Made by a program: the position numbers and the translations under genes | Part shown: one piece after another, positions 16,641-24,409 of the stretch | How positions within the stretch are numbered: position 1 is the stretch's first letter | Layout of the letters: each line of letters begins with the position of its first letter | The notes under the pieces: model-generated | Seen by the model: the letters and a program-made list of their open reading frames with translations, nothing else | Databases searched by the model: none | What the model was told of the DNA's origin: nothing | Assembly: GCA_022844005.1 (NCBI GenBank) | Contig: JALHMN010000038.1 | Span: 1 to 33,040 of the forward strand | DNA: 33,040 nucleotides | Source: a bacterium | GTDB taxonomy: Bacteria; Pseudomonadota; Alphaproteobacteria; Ferrovibrionales; Ferrovibrionaceae | Direction: 5' to 3'

Positions 16641-16658
16641 TCGCCGACCAAACGGCGA
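16641..16658. promoter_or_regulatory. Inverted repeat between divergent small genes
   Basis: TCGCCG-ACCAAA-CGGCGA, a perfect 6-bp inverted repeat, is centred between the DUF2934-like and CWC genes. It is well placed to be a shared operator. Confidence 0.4.
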
Positions 16659-16680
16659 GGGCGCGCGGTTCGTTCCGGTT

Positions 16681-16686
16681 TATACT
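16681..16686 (+). promoter_or_regulatory. -10 element for a probably leaderless mRNA
   Basis: TATACT lies 6 bases before ATG 16693, so transcription would begin at or within a base or two of the start codon. No good -35 and no Shine-Dalgarno are visible. This is the expected layout of a leaderless transcript. Confidence 0.4.
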
Positions 16687-16692
16687 GCGCCT

Positions 16693-16905
16693 ATGTCGCC
16701 CCCCGCTTCCCCCGCAGCCAGCCAGCCGGCACCGGCCGCCCTTCAATGCGCGCGCTGCGGTGCCGGATTCCTATGCCGTTCGGGCCCGGACTGCTGGTGC
16801 ATGACCCTGCCGCACCAGCCGATGCCGCAAGGCCCGGCGAGCTGCCTCTGCCCAGCCTGCCTGGGCAAGGAGATCGAGGCGGCGGCGAAAGCCCGGGCGC
16901 GGTAG
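16693..16905 (+). CDS. Cysteine-rich CWC family protein
   Basis: 70 residues. After a Pro/Ala-rich N-terminus the pattern CARCGAGFLC, CWC and CLCPACL (C19, C22, C28, C34, C36, C51, C53, C56) matches the cysteine-rich CWC family, small proteins presumed to bind zinc or another metal. Function unknown. The start at ATG 16693 directly before the conserved part avoids overlap with the divergent DUF2934-like gene; the frame is open further upstream to 16333, but that portion is antisense to the neighbour. There is no ribosome site, and the -10-like TATACT is only 6 bases upstream, which suggests leaderless translation. The stop lies 20 bp from the convergent SHOCT gene. Confidence 0.8.
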   Translation: MSPPASPAASQPAPAALQCARCGAGFLCRSGPDCWCMTLPHQPMPQGPASCLCPACLGKEIEAAAKARAR

Positions 16906-16925
16906 CCGCCCCCGGCCTGTCCGCG

Positions 16926-17828
16926 TCAGAGTTGCAGCACCCGGCGTTTCGCCGCGTCGAATTCCGCCTCGCTGAGCGCGCCGCTGTCTTTGAGCGAGGC
17001 GAGCGTGGCCAGTTGCGAGGCGATATTCCCGCCCGCCGGCGGGGCCGCCTCGGCGACCGGCTCCCTCCTCAATGTCGTTGGAGGCGGCGATGCGCCGACC
17101 GGTGCGAGGACCGTAGCCGGCGTGGTCGCGGACGATGCCGTCTCCACCGGGATTCGCGACCCGCGAGCGCTTTCCTCGTAGGCGACCTCCACCCGTCCGG
17201 GTTCATCGGCCGCCCCGGGCAGGCACTCCGTCACCCAGAACTTGAGGCGACCGCCCTTGCGCGCCAGCATCGCCACCTCGGTGCCCTGCAATCGCGGCAG
17301 GAAGCCGAGCGTGCCGCCGCCCCGCCGCTGCAGCCGGATACGGTCGCCATCCGCCTCCGCCTCCAGCACGGCATCGAGTTGCTCCCGGGCCAGGAGCGTG
17401 GCGAAGACTTCGGGCGGCACCCGGCCCAGTTCCGCCGTGCCGGAAACGCCGATCGCCGGCGCCGTGCCCGCCGGCTCCTGGCGCGACACCGGTTCCGCCG
17501 CCGGGCGGGTGCGGGTCAGGATCATGAAGGCAAGGAGGATAGAGGTCACCGCGGCGGCTGTGCTCGCCGCGCGGGCGGCGGCGATGAAGTCGCCGTCATA
17601 GCCACGCTCGGCAAGGCCGTTCCAGTACGAGGCGCCGATCTCGTCGGCCAGCAACAGCAGGATCAACGTGGCGAGAAGCGCCCCCACCCCCCAGATCAGC
17701 CAAGAGCGGCCGGTGAATGCCGCCACCGCGGCCAGCAGGATACTCGGCCCGAAGACCATGACCCAGAACAGCATTTCGAGGGTTTGTCCCTGCGGTGTCA
17801 TCCGTTCGCCGCTATTTCCGCTGTGCAT
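16926..17828 (-). CDS. Membrane protein with C-terminal SHOCT domain
   Basis: Up to 300 residues. Three hydrophobic segments are seen at about 20-38, 43-61 and 88-105, followed by a cytoplasmic region: a compact domain at ~130-220 and then an Ala/Pro-rich linker. The last ~32 residues (IASQLATLASLKDSGALSEAEF, then DAAKRRVL) are a SHOCT domain, a short helix-turn-helix-like module thought to mediate oligomerisation. Start is uncertain: ATG 17828 or ATG 17801 (MTPQGQ), neither with a clear ribosome site. Function unknown; a regulatory or scaffolding membrane protein is a reasonable guess. Confidence 0.8.
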   Translation of the reverse strand: MHSGNSGERMTPQGQTLEMLFWVMVFGPSILLAAVAAFTGRSWLIWGVGALLATLILLLLADEIGASYWNGLAERGYDGDFIAAARAASTAAAVTSILLAFMILTRTRPAAEPVSRQEPAGTAPAIGVSGTAELGRVPPEVFATLLAREQLDAVLEAEADGDRIRLQRRGGGTLGFLPRLQGTEVAMLARKGGRLKFWVTECLPGAADEPGRVEVAYEESARGSRIPVETASSATTPATVLAPVGASPPPTTLRREPVAEAAPPAGGNIASQLATLASLKDSGALSEAEFDAAKRRVLQL

Positions 17829-17936
17829 CCGAGCACACGCTATGCGCGCTGCCGCAACCCAACCGCCCAGCCGGGGGGCCGGTTCCCGGATCGGGGTGCC
17901 GGCACCGCGTCAAATCCCCCGATACTGCAAACGGTT

Positions 17937-17946
17937 ACAAATTTGT
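17937..17946. promoter_or_regulatory. 10-bp palindrome ACAAATTTGT
   Basis: A perfect AT-rich palindrome in an otherwise GC-rich 181-bp divergent intergenic region, between the SHOCT gene and the 70-residue gene at 18010. Possible operator; nothing else identifies it. Confidence 0.3.
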
Positions 17947-18009
17947 CCCCGTCGACCGGCCCTGGAGCCGCCTATCCTCAGTCTGCACGGAAAGATTGCG
18001 GGAACCGAC

Positions 18010-18222
18010 ATGAACGAGCCGACGATCTCCCGCCTGCTGGACGCGATCGACCGGGCGGTAGCCGCGGCGGAGGATGCCGGTCTGTCGCGGGAAGCGGCCG
18101 GCGCGCATGTCCTGGCCTATGCGGTGCGCACCATGCGCGAGCGGCTGGGCGGGCTCGACGTCGCGCAGGCGCTCGCGGTCGAGGCGACGCGGCTTGCCGG
18201 CGGTTCGAACGGCCCGCACTAA
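18010..18222 (+). CDS. Small hypothetical helical protein (70 residues)
   Basis: Family not recognised. It starts at ATG 18010 with a GCGGGAA purine stretch upstream. The sequence is almost all helix-forming (ISRLLDAIDRAVAAAEDAGL, then AYAVRTMRERLGGLDVAQAL) with no Cys, no membrane segment and no signal peptide. Its size and amphipathic helices resemble small regulators or structural accessory proteins, but no function can be assigned. It overlaps the stop of the convergent endonuclease/phosphatase-family gene by 4 bp, a compact arrangement that supports it being real. An open frame also exists on the opposite strand, but without an initiation signal. Confidence 0.6.
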   Translation: MNEPTISRLLDAIDRAVAAAEDAGLSREAAGAHVLAYAVRTMRERLGGLDVAQALAVEATRLAGGSNGPH

Positions 18223-18926
18223 CCCGGCATCGCCGGAACGCAGGGGCGGATGTCGGCCAGTACCGGCAGGTGGTCGGAAGCATGCGCGGCGCGCGGATCG
18301 ATCCAGCTCTGCATCAGGCTGTCGACGGGCCGGCAGTAGACGCCGTCCAGGCCCAGCAGCGGGCGCCGCGCCGGGAACGTCCGGTAGGACGTCCAGGCGG
18401 GCAGGATCGGCGACAGGATCCGCCGCACCGAACCCTGCCAGTCGTTGAAATCGCCCAGCATCACCAGCGGTCCGGGACGGGCGAGCGCGATGGCGGCGAG
18501 TTGTCTCGCCTGGCGCAGCCGCTCGCGAAAACCGAGGCCCAGATGGGTTGCGATCAGGCGCAATGCCCCCCCCGGCAAGCCGACCACCGCCTCGATCGCA
18601 CAGCGCTGCTCGCGGCCCGGTACCGAAAGGTCGTGCAGCATGATCTCCGACAGCGGATAACGGCTGATCAGGACGTGACCATAGTGGCCATCCGGCGCGG
18701 TGATGGTCCTGGCTTCGGCCGAATGCTCGCCCAGTCCCTGCTGCAGATGCAGCAGCGGCGCCAGCATCTCGAGCCTGCCCCGCGAATCCAGTTCCTGCAG
18801 CGCGACGACATCCGGATGGCAGGCGCGCGCCAGCGTCAGGATCCGGTCGAGGTCGTACCTGCCGTCGCGCCCGATGCCGCCATGGATGTTCCAGGTCAGG
18901 ACCCGAAGATGGCCGGGCGGCCTCAA
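18219..18926 (-). CDS. Endonuclease/exonuclease/phosphatase (EEP) family protein
   Basis: 235 residues from a TTG start at 18926 whose last two bases are part of the TGA stop of the upstream PLD-VTT gene (TTGA overlap), with AGGG 8 bases upstream, so it is translationally coupled. No ATG or GTG fits. EEP active-site motifs are complete: N13 (TWNIHGG), E45 (LQELDSR), H128 (ATHLG), D159/N161 (GDFND), D194 (LDGVY) and SDH (217-219). The fold uses Mg2+ to cleave phosphodiesters in DNA, inositol phosphates or sphingomyelin. Coupling to a phospholipase-D-type enzyme suggests a lipid or envelope phosphodiesterase rather than DNA repair (inference). No signal peptide is visible. Confidence 0.9.
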   Translation of the reverse strand: MRPPGHLRVLTWNIHGGIGRDGRYDLDRILTLARACHPDVVALQELDSRGRLEMLAPLLHLQQGLGEHSAEARTITAPDGHYGHVLISRYPLSEIMLHDLSVPGREQRCAIEAVVGLPGGALRLIATHLGLGFRERLRQARQLAAIALARPGPLVMLGDFNDWQGSVRRILSPILPAWTSYRTFPARRPLLGLDGVYCRPVDSLMQSWIDPRAAHASDHLPVLADIRPCVPAMPG

Positions 18927-21076
18927 GCGCCGACCCTGGCGGACGACAGCAGGCGTTGCAGGCCGAAGGACAAGCCGATGCCGCCGACGACGATCGCCGC
19001 CATCACCGCCATGTCGCCGAGCGAGGGATCGGACAGGATGTCGAGCGCCTGCCCGCCCAGGATGGACATGGTGAGCAGCCCCGGCGCGAGGCCGAGGAAG
19101 GTGCCGGCCACGTAGTAGAGAAACGGAACCCCGATCGCTCCCGCCACCAGATTGATCAGCGAGAAGGGGGCGATCGGCAGCAGCCGCACCGCCGCCACGG
19201 CAACGATCCCTTGCCGGGCCAGCGAACGGCCGACCCGGTTGATCCGCGGTCCCATCAGGTCGCGGAGCGGCTGGGTGCCGATCACACGGCCGATCACATA
19301 GGTGCTGAGCGCGCTCGCCATGCTGCCGAGCGTCGCATAGAGGAGGCCCTGCCAGGACCCCAGCGCCAGCGCCGTCGCCGCGATCAGCACCGTGACCGGG
19401 AAGGCGACCAGGCCGCCCAGCAGAAACCCGGCGATCACGATCGCGGCGAGGGCCGCGCCGTCGAACTGCGTCAGCCAGGAATGCAGGACACGGGGATCGG
19501 CGATCTCGGCCAGGGCCGTGTATCGCCAGGCGAGAACGAGGCCGACGAGCAGGAGGAGGCCCAAGCCGGCGGCCAGCATGCGCGGCAGCCAGCGTTCGCC
19601 CTGCGGCGCCGCGTTCTCGGCGGCCAGGAATTCGGGCATCGCCAGCGGTTGCTCCGGATCGGCGATCGCCTGGATCGGGCCCGCGCCCTCCGCCGGGATA
19701 TCCTCGAGGGTGACCGGGCGCAGCTCCCGCCCGTTGCGCTCTCCGCCACGCGCAAGGGCGAGAATCGACGGCTCCTCCGCCAGCCGGGCCTTCACCTCCG
19801 CCGGTGTCAGCCCGCAATGTTCGGCCAGCAGGCGATCGCGAACCGCCAGGATGCCGGCGGCGGCGGCAGGGTCCGTCGCCTCGATCACGAGGTCGCATTC
19901 GGTGTCGGTCCCCATGGAACGGTTGCACAGGTTCGCCGAGCCGACCCGAAGCAGGCGATCGTCCACGATGCAGACCTTGGAATGCACCATCACATCCGCG
20001 CCGCCGCCCTCCCCCGCCACCGTCGGATAGGCGAGGTGGACCCGCTCTCGGACCTGGAAGGCATCGAACACGCGCATGAACTGCGCCCTGCCGACGCCCA
20101 TCGCCTGATGCTCGAGCCAGGTTTGATGCATCTGCGGGGCGACGATGAGGATCTCCAGCGCCGGCCGCTCCACCAGCCGCCGGCCCAGCGCCGCGGCCAG
20201 CCGCAGCGAGGTCAGGAACTGATTCTCGACATAGATGTGCCGCTCGGCCTGCGCGAACATGTCGATGAACAACTGCTCCACCTCGCGGATGCCCTTCTTC
20301 GACCCCAGGGCCGGCTCCGTCCGCGCAATGCCGACCTCGACGTCGGTGAACTCGGCTGTCACCGCCGCCGGCCAACGGTTCGCGGGCGGCAGTTTCGCCG
20401 GCAGGGACTCGCAGGCGGCCTGGCGCCAGCGCTCGCGCACCAGATCGGCCAACGCCGCCGCCGCCTCGCCATCCACCATCAGCTGAACGTCGTGGAAGGC
20501 CCGATAAGGCGCACCGTCCGGGCCGACGCGGAGCTTGTCCTCCGGCGCATGCGCCGGCCGGTCCCAGCGGCGGACGGTCAGGTCCAGCCCGCCGGAAAAG
20601 GCGATCGCATCGTCGATGACGACGATCTTCTGGTGATGCGCCGCGGCGAAGGGCAGGTCGTCGGCGAGGCAGAGTTCGATCTGCCGCGGACGCTGCCAGC
20701 CGAAAACGAAGCCAGGCAGCAGTTCGCGCTCCAGCGAATAGAAGACGGCGTAGTCCCACAGCAGCAGCTTGATCGAAAGCCCCGGGCGTCGCGTGACCAG
20801 GGCTTCGAGGAAATCCCCGAGCGGTTCGGGTAGGCCATCCTCGGCGCTGCCGCTTTCCCCCACCAGGCGGGCGCGGCTGTCGATATCCCAGCCGACGATG
20901 AGAATGGAATGTTCGGCGGCCAGCATCGCCGCCCGCACCGCGGCGAAATAGGCGCAGGCATCGACCAGAACGGCCGCCCGATCGGCCCTCGCCCGGCGCC
21001 AGACGTTCCGTCCGGGTTTCAGCAGAGGCGTATCAGCGCCGCCAGTGCAAGAGGTGGATCGGAGGTCATCGGCCAT
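18923..21076 (-). CDS. Phospholipase D-like protein fused to a VTT (TVP38/SNARE-associated) membrane domain
   Basis: 717 residues if started at ATG 21076 (GGGGAGG lies 3 bases upstream; ATG 21079 abuts the site, and GTG 21118 has no site). The N-terminal 430 residues hold two HKD phospholipase D motifs: H148xK150...D155 followed by GG (162-163), and H365SK367...D372 followed by GSANLCNRS. A linker leads to a membrane helix (~500-517) and then a VTT domain (~535-690) with its FPVTVLI and RLLPIAPFSLIN signatures. VTT/DedA relatives include lipid scramblases and transporters, and PLDs hydrolyse or transfer phosphatidyl groups. Inference: phospholipid synthesis or remodelling combined with lipid movement across the bilayer. 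The EEP gene is translationally coupled downstream. Confidence 0.92.
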   Translation of the reverse strand: MADDLRSTSCTGGADTPLLKPGRNVWRRARADRAAVLVDACAYFAAVRAAMLAAEHSILIVGWDIDSRARLVGESGSAEDGLPEPLGDFLEALVTRRPGLSIKLLLWDYAVFYSLERELLPGFVFGWQRPRQIELCLADDLPFAAAHHQKIVVIDDAIAFSGGLDLTVRRWDRPAHAPEDKLRVGPDGAPYRAFHDVQLMVDGEAAAALADLVRERWRQAACESLPAKLPPANRWPAAVTAEFTDVEVGIARTEPALGSKKGIREVEQLFIDMFAQAERHIYVENQFLTSLRLAAALGRRLVERPALEILIVAPQMHQTWLEHQAMGVGRAQFMRVFDAFQVRERVHLAYPTVAGEGGGADVMVHSKVCIVDDRLLRVGSANLCNRSMGTDTECDLVIEATDPAAAAGILAVRDRLLAEHCGLTPAEVKARLAEEPSILALARGGERNGRELRPVTLEDIPAEGAGPIQAIADPEQPLAMPEFLAAENAAPQGERWLPRMLAAGLGLLLLVGLVLAWRYTALAEIADPRVLHSWLTQFDGAALAAIVIAGFLLGGLVAFPVTVLIAATALALGSWQGLLYATLGSMASALSTYVIGRVIGTQPLRDLMGPRINRVGRSLARQGIVAVAAVRLLPIAPFSLINLVAGAIGVPFLYYVAGTFLGLAPGLLTMSILGGQALDILSDPSLGDMAVMAAIVVGGIGLSFGLQRLLSSARVGA

Positions 21077-21151
21077 CATCCTCCCCGCCAAACCGCGACA
21101 GGCGGGCGGAGGTTCCACGCGGGGGGACAGGGCCGCCCCGCGGCACGCCTC

Positions 21152-21361
21152 TCAGACGGCGGCTTGGCTGCCCTCGGCCCGCCGCATCGGCGCGGACAGG
21201 CGGGCGAGGAACTGACCGCTCCGCCAGAGGACGACGGTTTGCCCGGCGCCGAGGCCCGCGATCACCTTGTCGACCGCCTCGGTATCCGAAAGGGCCACGA
21301 ACCGGCGGGCATCGCCGATGAAATGAGGACTTTCGAGGTGGGCTTCATATATCCGTTTCAT
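21152..21361 (-). CDS. Small hypothetical protein (69 residues)
   Basis: Family not recognised. It starts at ATG 21361; a CAGGG close to the start is a poor ribosome site. The sequence (MKRIYEAHLESPHFIGDARR, then FVALSDTEAVDKVIAGLG and VVLWRSGQFLARL) alternates short strands and helices and looks like a small soluble alpha/beta protein. No cysteines or membrane segment. It lies between the PLD-VTT gene (75 bp downstream) and the PAS_5 gene (67 bp upstream), all on the minus strand. Confidence 0.55.
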   Translation of the reverse strand: MKRIYEAHLESPHFIGDARRFVALSDTEAVDKVIAGLGAGQTVVLWRSGQFLARLSAPMRRAEGSQAAV

Positions 21362-21428
21362 GCCCTGAGGTTAGCAAAGCCCGGTGACAGCACGACGACA
21401 AATTCGCCGGATCGACCTTAAGATATTT

Positions 21429-21980
21429 TCACTTCCGCGTTCCGCCCCGTCCCGTCTGCCAGCTGTAGAGCGACGCGCTCAGCACGATCGACACCCGCCC
21501 TTCGTCATCGGCGAGCGGCAGGCTCAGTCGCTCGATCTGCTCCACGTATTTGGAATGCAGCAGCGTCGGCACGCCGCTGCGGTAATTCCAGCAACGCTGC
21601 TCGCAGACCCGCACGAGGTTGTCATAGAGGTTCGAAGTCCCTTCGCGCCCGCTGCCGGGCTCGATGATGTCGCCGACCCGCGCCGGCGACCCGGCCTCGA
21701 TCACCGCGCCGCCGACCAGGCGATAACGGAACCGATAGGGATCACGCAGCACATCCACCATCCACAGGTGCGGCAGCAGGTCCGGCGCGGCCCGGGCGAT
21801 TTCCGTCGGATCGATGTCCCCGCGGCGGGGCGGACAACCTCCGGGTCGATGCCGCTCCAGCCAGTAGCCGTACAGGCGGGCGAGCTTCGGTGACAAATGC
21901 TCGGGATGCTCGTTGGAAATAATCCGCTCTCCCGGATGGATTCCAGATTGGGGCATCTGCCGCTTCGACTGGCAGGCCAT
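21429..21980 (-). CDS. PAS_5 domain protein
   Basis: 183 residues from ATG 21980; ATG 21956 is an alternative. Residues ~35-170 match the PAS_5 family of alphaproteobacteria: ARLYGYWLERHR, the Arg/Asp segment before DIDPTEI, LLPHLWMVDV, then FRYRLVGGAV and a C-terminal strand (RLSLPLADDEGRVSIVLSAS). These are single PAS-fold sensors without an attached kinase or output domain, some of which influence development or surface polysaccharide. Ligand and partner are unknown. Neither candidate ATG has a clear ribosome site. A GGGAGAG at 21927-21933 is followed by two ATT codons in frame, discussed in the findings. Confidence 0.8.
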   Translation of the reverse strand: MACQSKRQMPQSGIHPGERIISNEHPEHLSPKLARLYGYWLERHRPGGCPPRRGDIDPTEIARAAPDLLPHLWMVDVLRDPYRFRYRLVGGAVIEAGSPARVGDIIEPGSGREGTSNLYDNLVRVCEQRCWNYRSGVPTLLHSKYVEQIERLSLPLADDEGRVSIVLSASLYSWQTGRGGTRK

Positions 21981-22153
21981 GTCTGGATACCTATAGCATC
22001 TCGGGAATCCCGGCATAGGCCGAAGCGGGCCGGCAGGGCGATGCGCCGCAGGGCGCGGCCGGCGCGCGCCTCCGGCCCCGCCTCTTTCCCACATCCCCTC
22101 GCGCCTCTACAAACACAGCCGCTGGGTCAGCCTGTCTTTGCGGGGATGAAGCG

Positions 22154-22765
22154 ATGCGACACGAGGTCACCACCGAAGCCGAACTGGAAGCGCTGTACGG
22201 CCTGCCGTCCGGCGCCGCCGTGTACAAGGAGATCGACCACATCTCGGCGCATTACCGCGCCTTCATCGAGGTGTCGCCCTTCGTGGTGATCGCGACCAGT
22301 GGCCCGGAGGGCCTCGACTGCACGCCGCGCGGCGACCCGGCCGGATTTGTCCGCGTCGTCGACGATCGCACGGTGATGCTGCCCGACCGGCGGGGGAACA
22401 ACCGCATCGACACGCTCAGGAACCTGGTGCGCGATCCCCGCATCTCGCTGCTCTTTCTCATTCCCGGCATCGGCCGCACGCTCCGCATCAATGGCCGGGC
22501 CGCCATCAATATCGATCCGGCGCTCTGCGCCTCCTTCACCATGGAGGGCAAGGTGCCGCAGAGCGTCATCGTCGTGACGGCCGAGCGCGTCTATACCCAG
22601 TGCCCGAAGGCCCTGGTGCGATCGAAGCTGTGGGATGCCAGCCGGCACCTGCCCGAAACTGCCCTGCCCTCCTCGGGCACCATGATCAAGGCGCTGAAGG
22701 CCGATTTCGACGGCGAAACCTATGACGCCAATTATCCCCAGCGCCTGAAGGAAACCATCTACTAA
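22154..22765 (+). CDS. Pyridoxamine 5'-phosphate oxidase (PPOX) family FMN protein
   Basis: 203 residues. The split-barrel flavin-binding pattern is visible: PFVVIATSGPEGLDCTPRGD (42-61), LPDRRGNNRIDTLRNLVRDP (76-95), LFLIPGIGRTLRINGRA (100-116) and the late CPKALVRSKLW (150-160). The last two blocks mark the DR2398/MSMEG_1061-type subfamily of PPOX proteins rather than true PdxH. These bind FMN and probably act as small-molecule reductases; the physiological reaction is not established. ATG 22154 starts right at the conserved N-terminal helix. It converges with the SDR gene, leaving 43 bp between. Confidence 0.9.
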   Translation: MRHEVTTEAELEALYGLPSGAAVYKEIDHISAHYRAFIEVSPFVVIATSGPEGLDCTPRGDPAGFVRVVDDRTVMLPDRRGNNRIDTLRNLVRDPRISLLFLIPGIGRTLRINGRAAINIDPALCASFTMEGKVPQSVIVVTAERVYTQCPKALVRSKLWDASRHLPETALPSSGTMIKALKADFDGETYDANYPQRLKETIY

Positions 22766-22808
22766 CGGCACCCCCGGCGCCCGTCCCGGATGCTCGCACG
22801 GCGGCCGG

Positions 22809-23555
22809 TCAGGACAGGCCGCCATCCACCTGGATGACCGAGCCCGTGGTGAAGCCGGAATGCTCGCTCGCGAGGTAGAGCGCGGCGGTGACGATCTCGT
22901 CCGGCTTGCCGCTGCGCTTCAGCGCCGCGCCCTTGTTCTGCCGCGCCTCCTCGGTCCAGGCCTGCGAGATGTCGGTCAGGAAGCGGCCGGGCATGATCGC
23001 ATTCACCCGCACCTTGGGCGCGTATTCGAAGGCGAAGGCGGTGGTGATGGCGTTCAGCGCAGCCTTGGCCCCGGCATAGGGCGCGATCTCCGGGCGCGGC
23101 CGGATGGCGCCGACGGAGGAGATGTTGATGATGGCGCCGCCGGCCCCGGCCGCCATGCGGCTGCCGACCAGCGACATCAGCCGGAACGGCCCTTTGAAGT
23201 TCAGATGGACGACGCGGTCGAACAGCTGTTCACTGGTCTCCAGCGAGGACGGCGCCAGCGGCGAGCTTCCCGCGTTGTTGATCAGGATATCGACCTTACC
23301 GAAGGCCTTGTAGGCGGCGTCCGCCAGCCCTTCCAATTCGTCCCAGCGGGTCACGTTGCAGGCATGCGCCAGTGCCCGGCGGCCCTTCGCCTCGATCTCC
23401 GCCTTCACCGCCTGACAGGCATCCAGCTTGCGGCTGGCGACCACGATATCGGCGCCCCGCTCGGCGAAGGCCAGTGCCATCTCACGCCCCATGCCGCGGC
23501 TGCCGCCGGTGATCAGAACCACCTTGCCGGTGAAATCGAAAAGCGGATCGGTCAT
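22809..23555 (-). CDS. SDR family oxidoreductase
   Basis: 248 residues, a typical classical SDR. TGGSRGMG cofactor motif is at 16-23, NNAG at 93-96, and catalytic S147/Y160/K164 (YAGAK). R42 and K43 after the second strand (SRKLD) suggest NADP(H) preference. The C-terminus ends in VDGGLS as in many FabG-like enzymes. Substrate unknown; FabG-like and catabolic hydroxyacyl or steroid dehydrogenases all share this pattern. The neighbours on each side run in unrelated units, so context gives no pathway. Confidence 0.92.
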   Translation of the reverse strand: MTDPLFDFTGKVVLITGGSRGMGREMALAFAERGADIVVASRKLDACQAVKAEIEAKGRRALAHACNVTRWDELEGLADAAYKAFGKVDILINNAGSSPLAPSSLETSEQLFDRVVHLNFKGPFRLMSLVGSRMAAGAGGAIINISSVGAIRPRPEIAPYAGAKAALNAITTAFAFEYAPKVRVNAIMPGRFLTDISQAWTEEARQNKGAALKRSGKPDEIVTAALYLASEHSGFTTGSVIQVDGGLS

Positions 23556-23704
23556 GACTTGAACTTCCTGGATCGTTTCCTGTCCCGGACGCTAGACCGC
23601 CATGCGGCGGCGGCGCTGTCAACGCGCCGGCGGGATCCGAGAGGCATCCCGCTTCGGCCAGGTTCCACTACGGGCTCACTGCCGCGATCCGGCATGGGCG
23701 GCGG

Positions 23705-23745
23705 GCACGAAAAAGGGCGGCCCGTGGGCCGCCCTGGTTTCGTGC
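23705..23745 (-). terminator. Strong intrinsic terminator of the small PEP-CTERM gene
   Basis: On the minus strand, after the stop at 23764, an AGGGCGGCC...GGCCGCCCT stem is followed at once by TTTTTCG. The flanking GCACGAAA and TTTCGTGC also pair, giving a long composite hairpin. This is the clearest rho-independent terminator in the window. Confidence 0.85.
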
Positions 23746-23763
23746 GAAGTGGAAAGCGCGGGA

Positions 23764-24387
23764 TCAGGCGCGGCGGCGCCGGGCCAGGCCGAGACCGGCC
23801 AGGGAAAGGCCGAGGATCGCCAGGGTCGCCGGCTCCGGAATCTCCGTCACCGAAACATTGTCCAGCGCCGGGCCGAAGAAGCCCCCGACTGCGCTCATAA
23901 ACGACAAAGTCGTCGACGTGGTGGCCGCTGTGAACTGGAATGTCCGCTCCGACCAGTTGGGATTGGCCTTGGTCGAGCCGGCACTGTCGAATTCGAACTC
24001 GAAGGTCATGTCGCCATCGTCGGCCACCAGTTCCTTGATCACGGGCGCGCCGTCCGGATTGCCGGCGATCCAGAACGACACGAGATAGGACTGGTTGACG
24101 ATGGTATCGAAGGTCTGGCTGACGCCGCCCTGTCCGTTGCCGTTCAGGTCGAGGCTGCGGTCGCCGTCCTGGGCCGCCCAGTAGCTGCCGATATAGTCGA
24201 TGCTGTGACCCAGCACCGTCCAGCCGGTGATGCTGGTGTTGCCCCCGGCGAGGGTGGTGAAGCTGCCCGGTGCCGGGCCGATCTCGAAACTGCCGTTCTG
24301 GAACGCGGCGGCCGAGGCATTCTGGGACAAGGCGATCGTACCCAAAACGGTGGCGGCGATCAGGGCGGAACGGACAGAAATGTTTTT
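23764..24387 (-). CDS. PEP-CTERM sorting domain protein, choice-of-anchor C type; start unresolved
   Basis: About 205 residues. The mature part opens with FQNGSFEIGPAP and continues GWTVLGHSIDYIG, the pattern of the choice-of-anchor C (DUF642-like) beta-sandwich, a presumed carbohydrate- or matrix-binding domain. The end is IPEP, a hydrophobic helix and ARRRR, a PEP-CTERM exosortase signal. In frame upstream is a convincing signal peptide (ISVRSALIAATVLGTIALS...NASA), but the frame has no ATG/GTG. It is closed by TAG at 24388-24390, followed by AAA AAC ATT. Possible starts are ATT 24381, TTG 24345 (truncates the signal), or ATG 24406 if one A of the A5 run were absent. A sigma-54 promoter lies directly upstream and a strong terminator downstream. 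Confidence 0.85.
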   Translation of the reverse strand, partial: KNISVRSALIAATVLGTIALSQNASAAAFQNGSFEIGPAPGSFTTLAGGNTSITGWTVLGHSIDYIGSYWAAQDGDRSLDLNGNGQGGVSQTFDTIVNQSYLVSFWIAGNPDGAPVIKELVADDGDMTFEFEFDSAGSTKANPNWSERTFQFTAATTSTTLSFMSAVGGFFGPALDNVSVTEIPEPATLAILGLSLAGLGLARRRRA

Positions 24388-24409
24388 CTACTGTGTGCGA
24401 CCGCATTAA

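Noticed and set aside
18927-20759. Upstream extension of the EEP reading frame through the PLD-VTT gene
   Set aside because: The EEP domain begins immediately after the TTG at 18926; the extension is an out-of-frame reading of PLD-VTT and has no motif.
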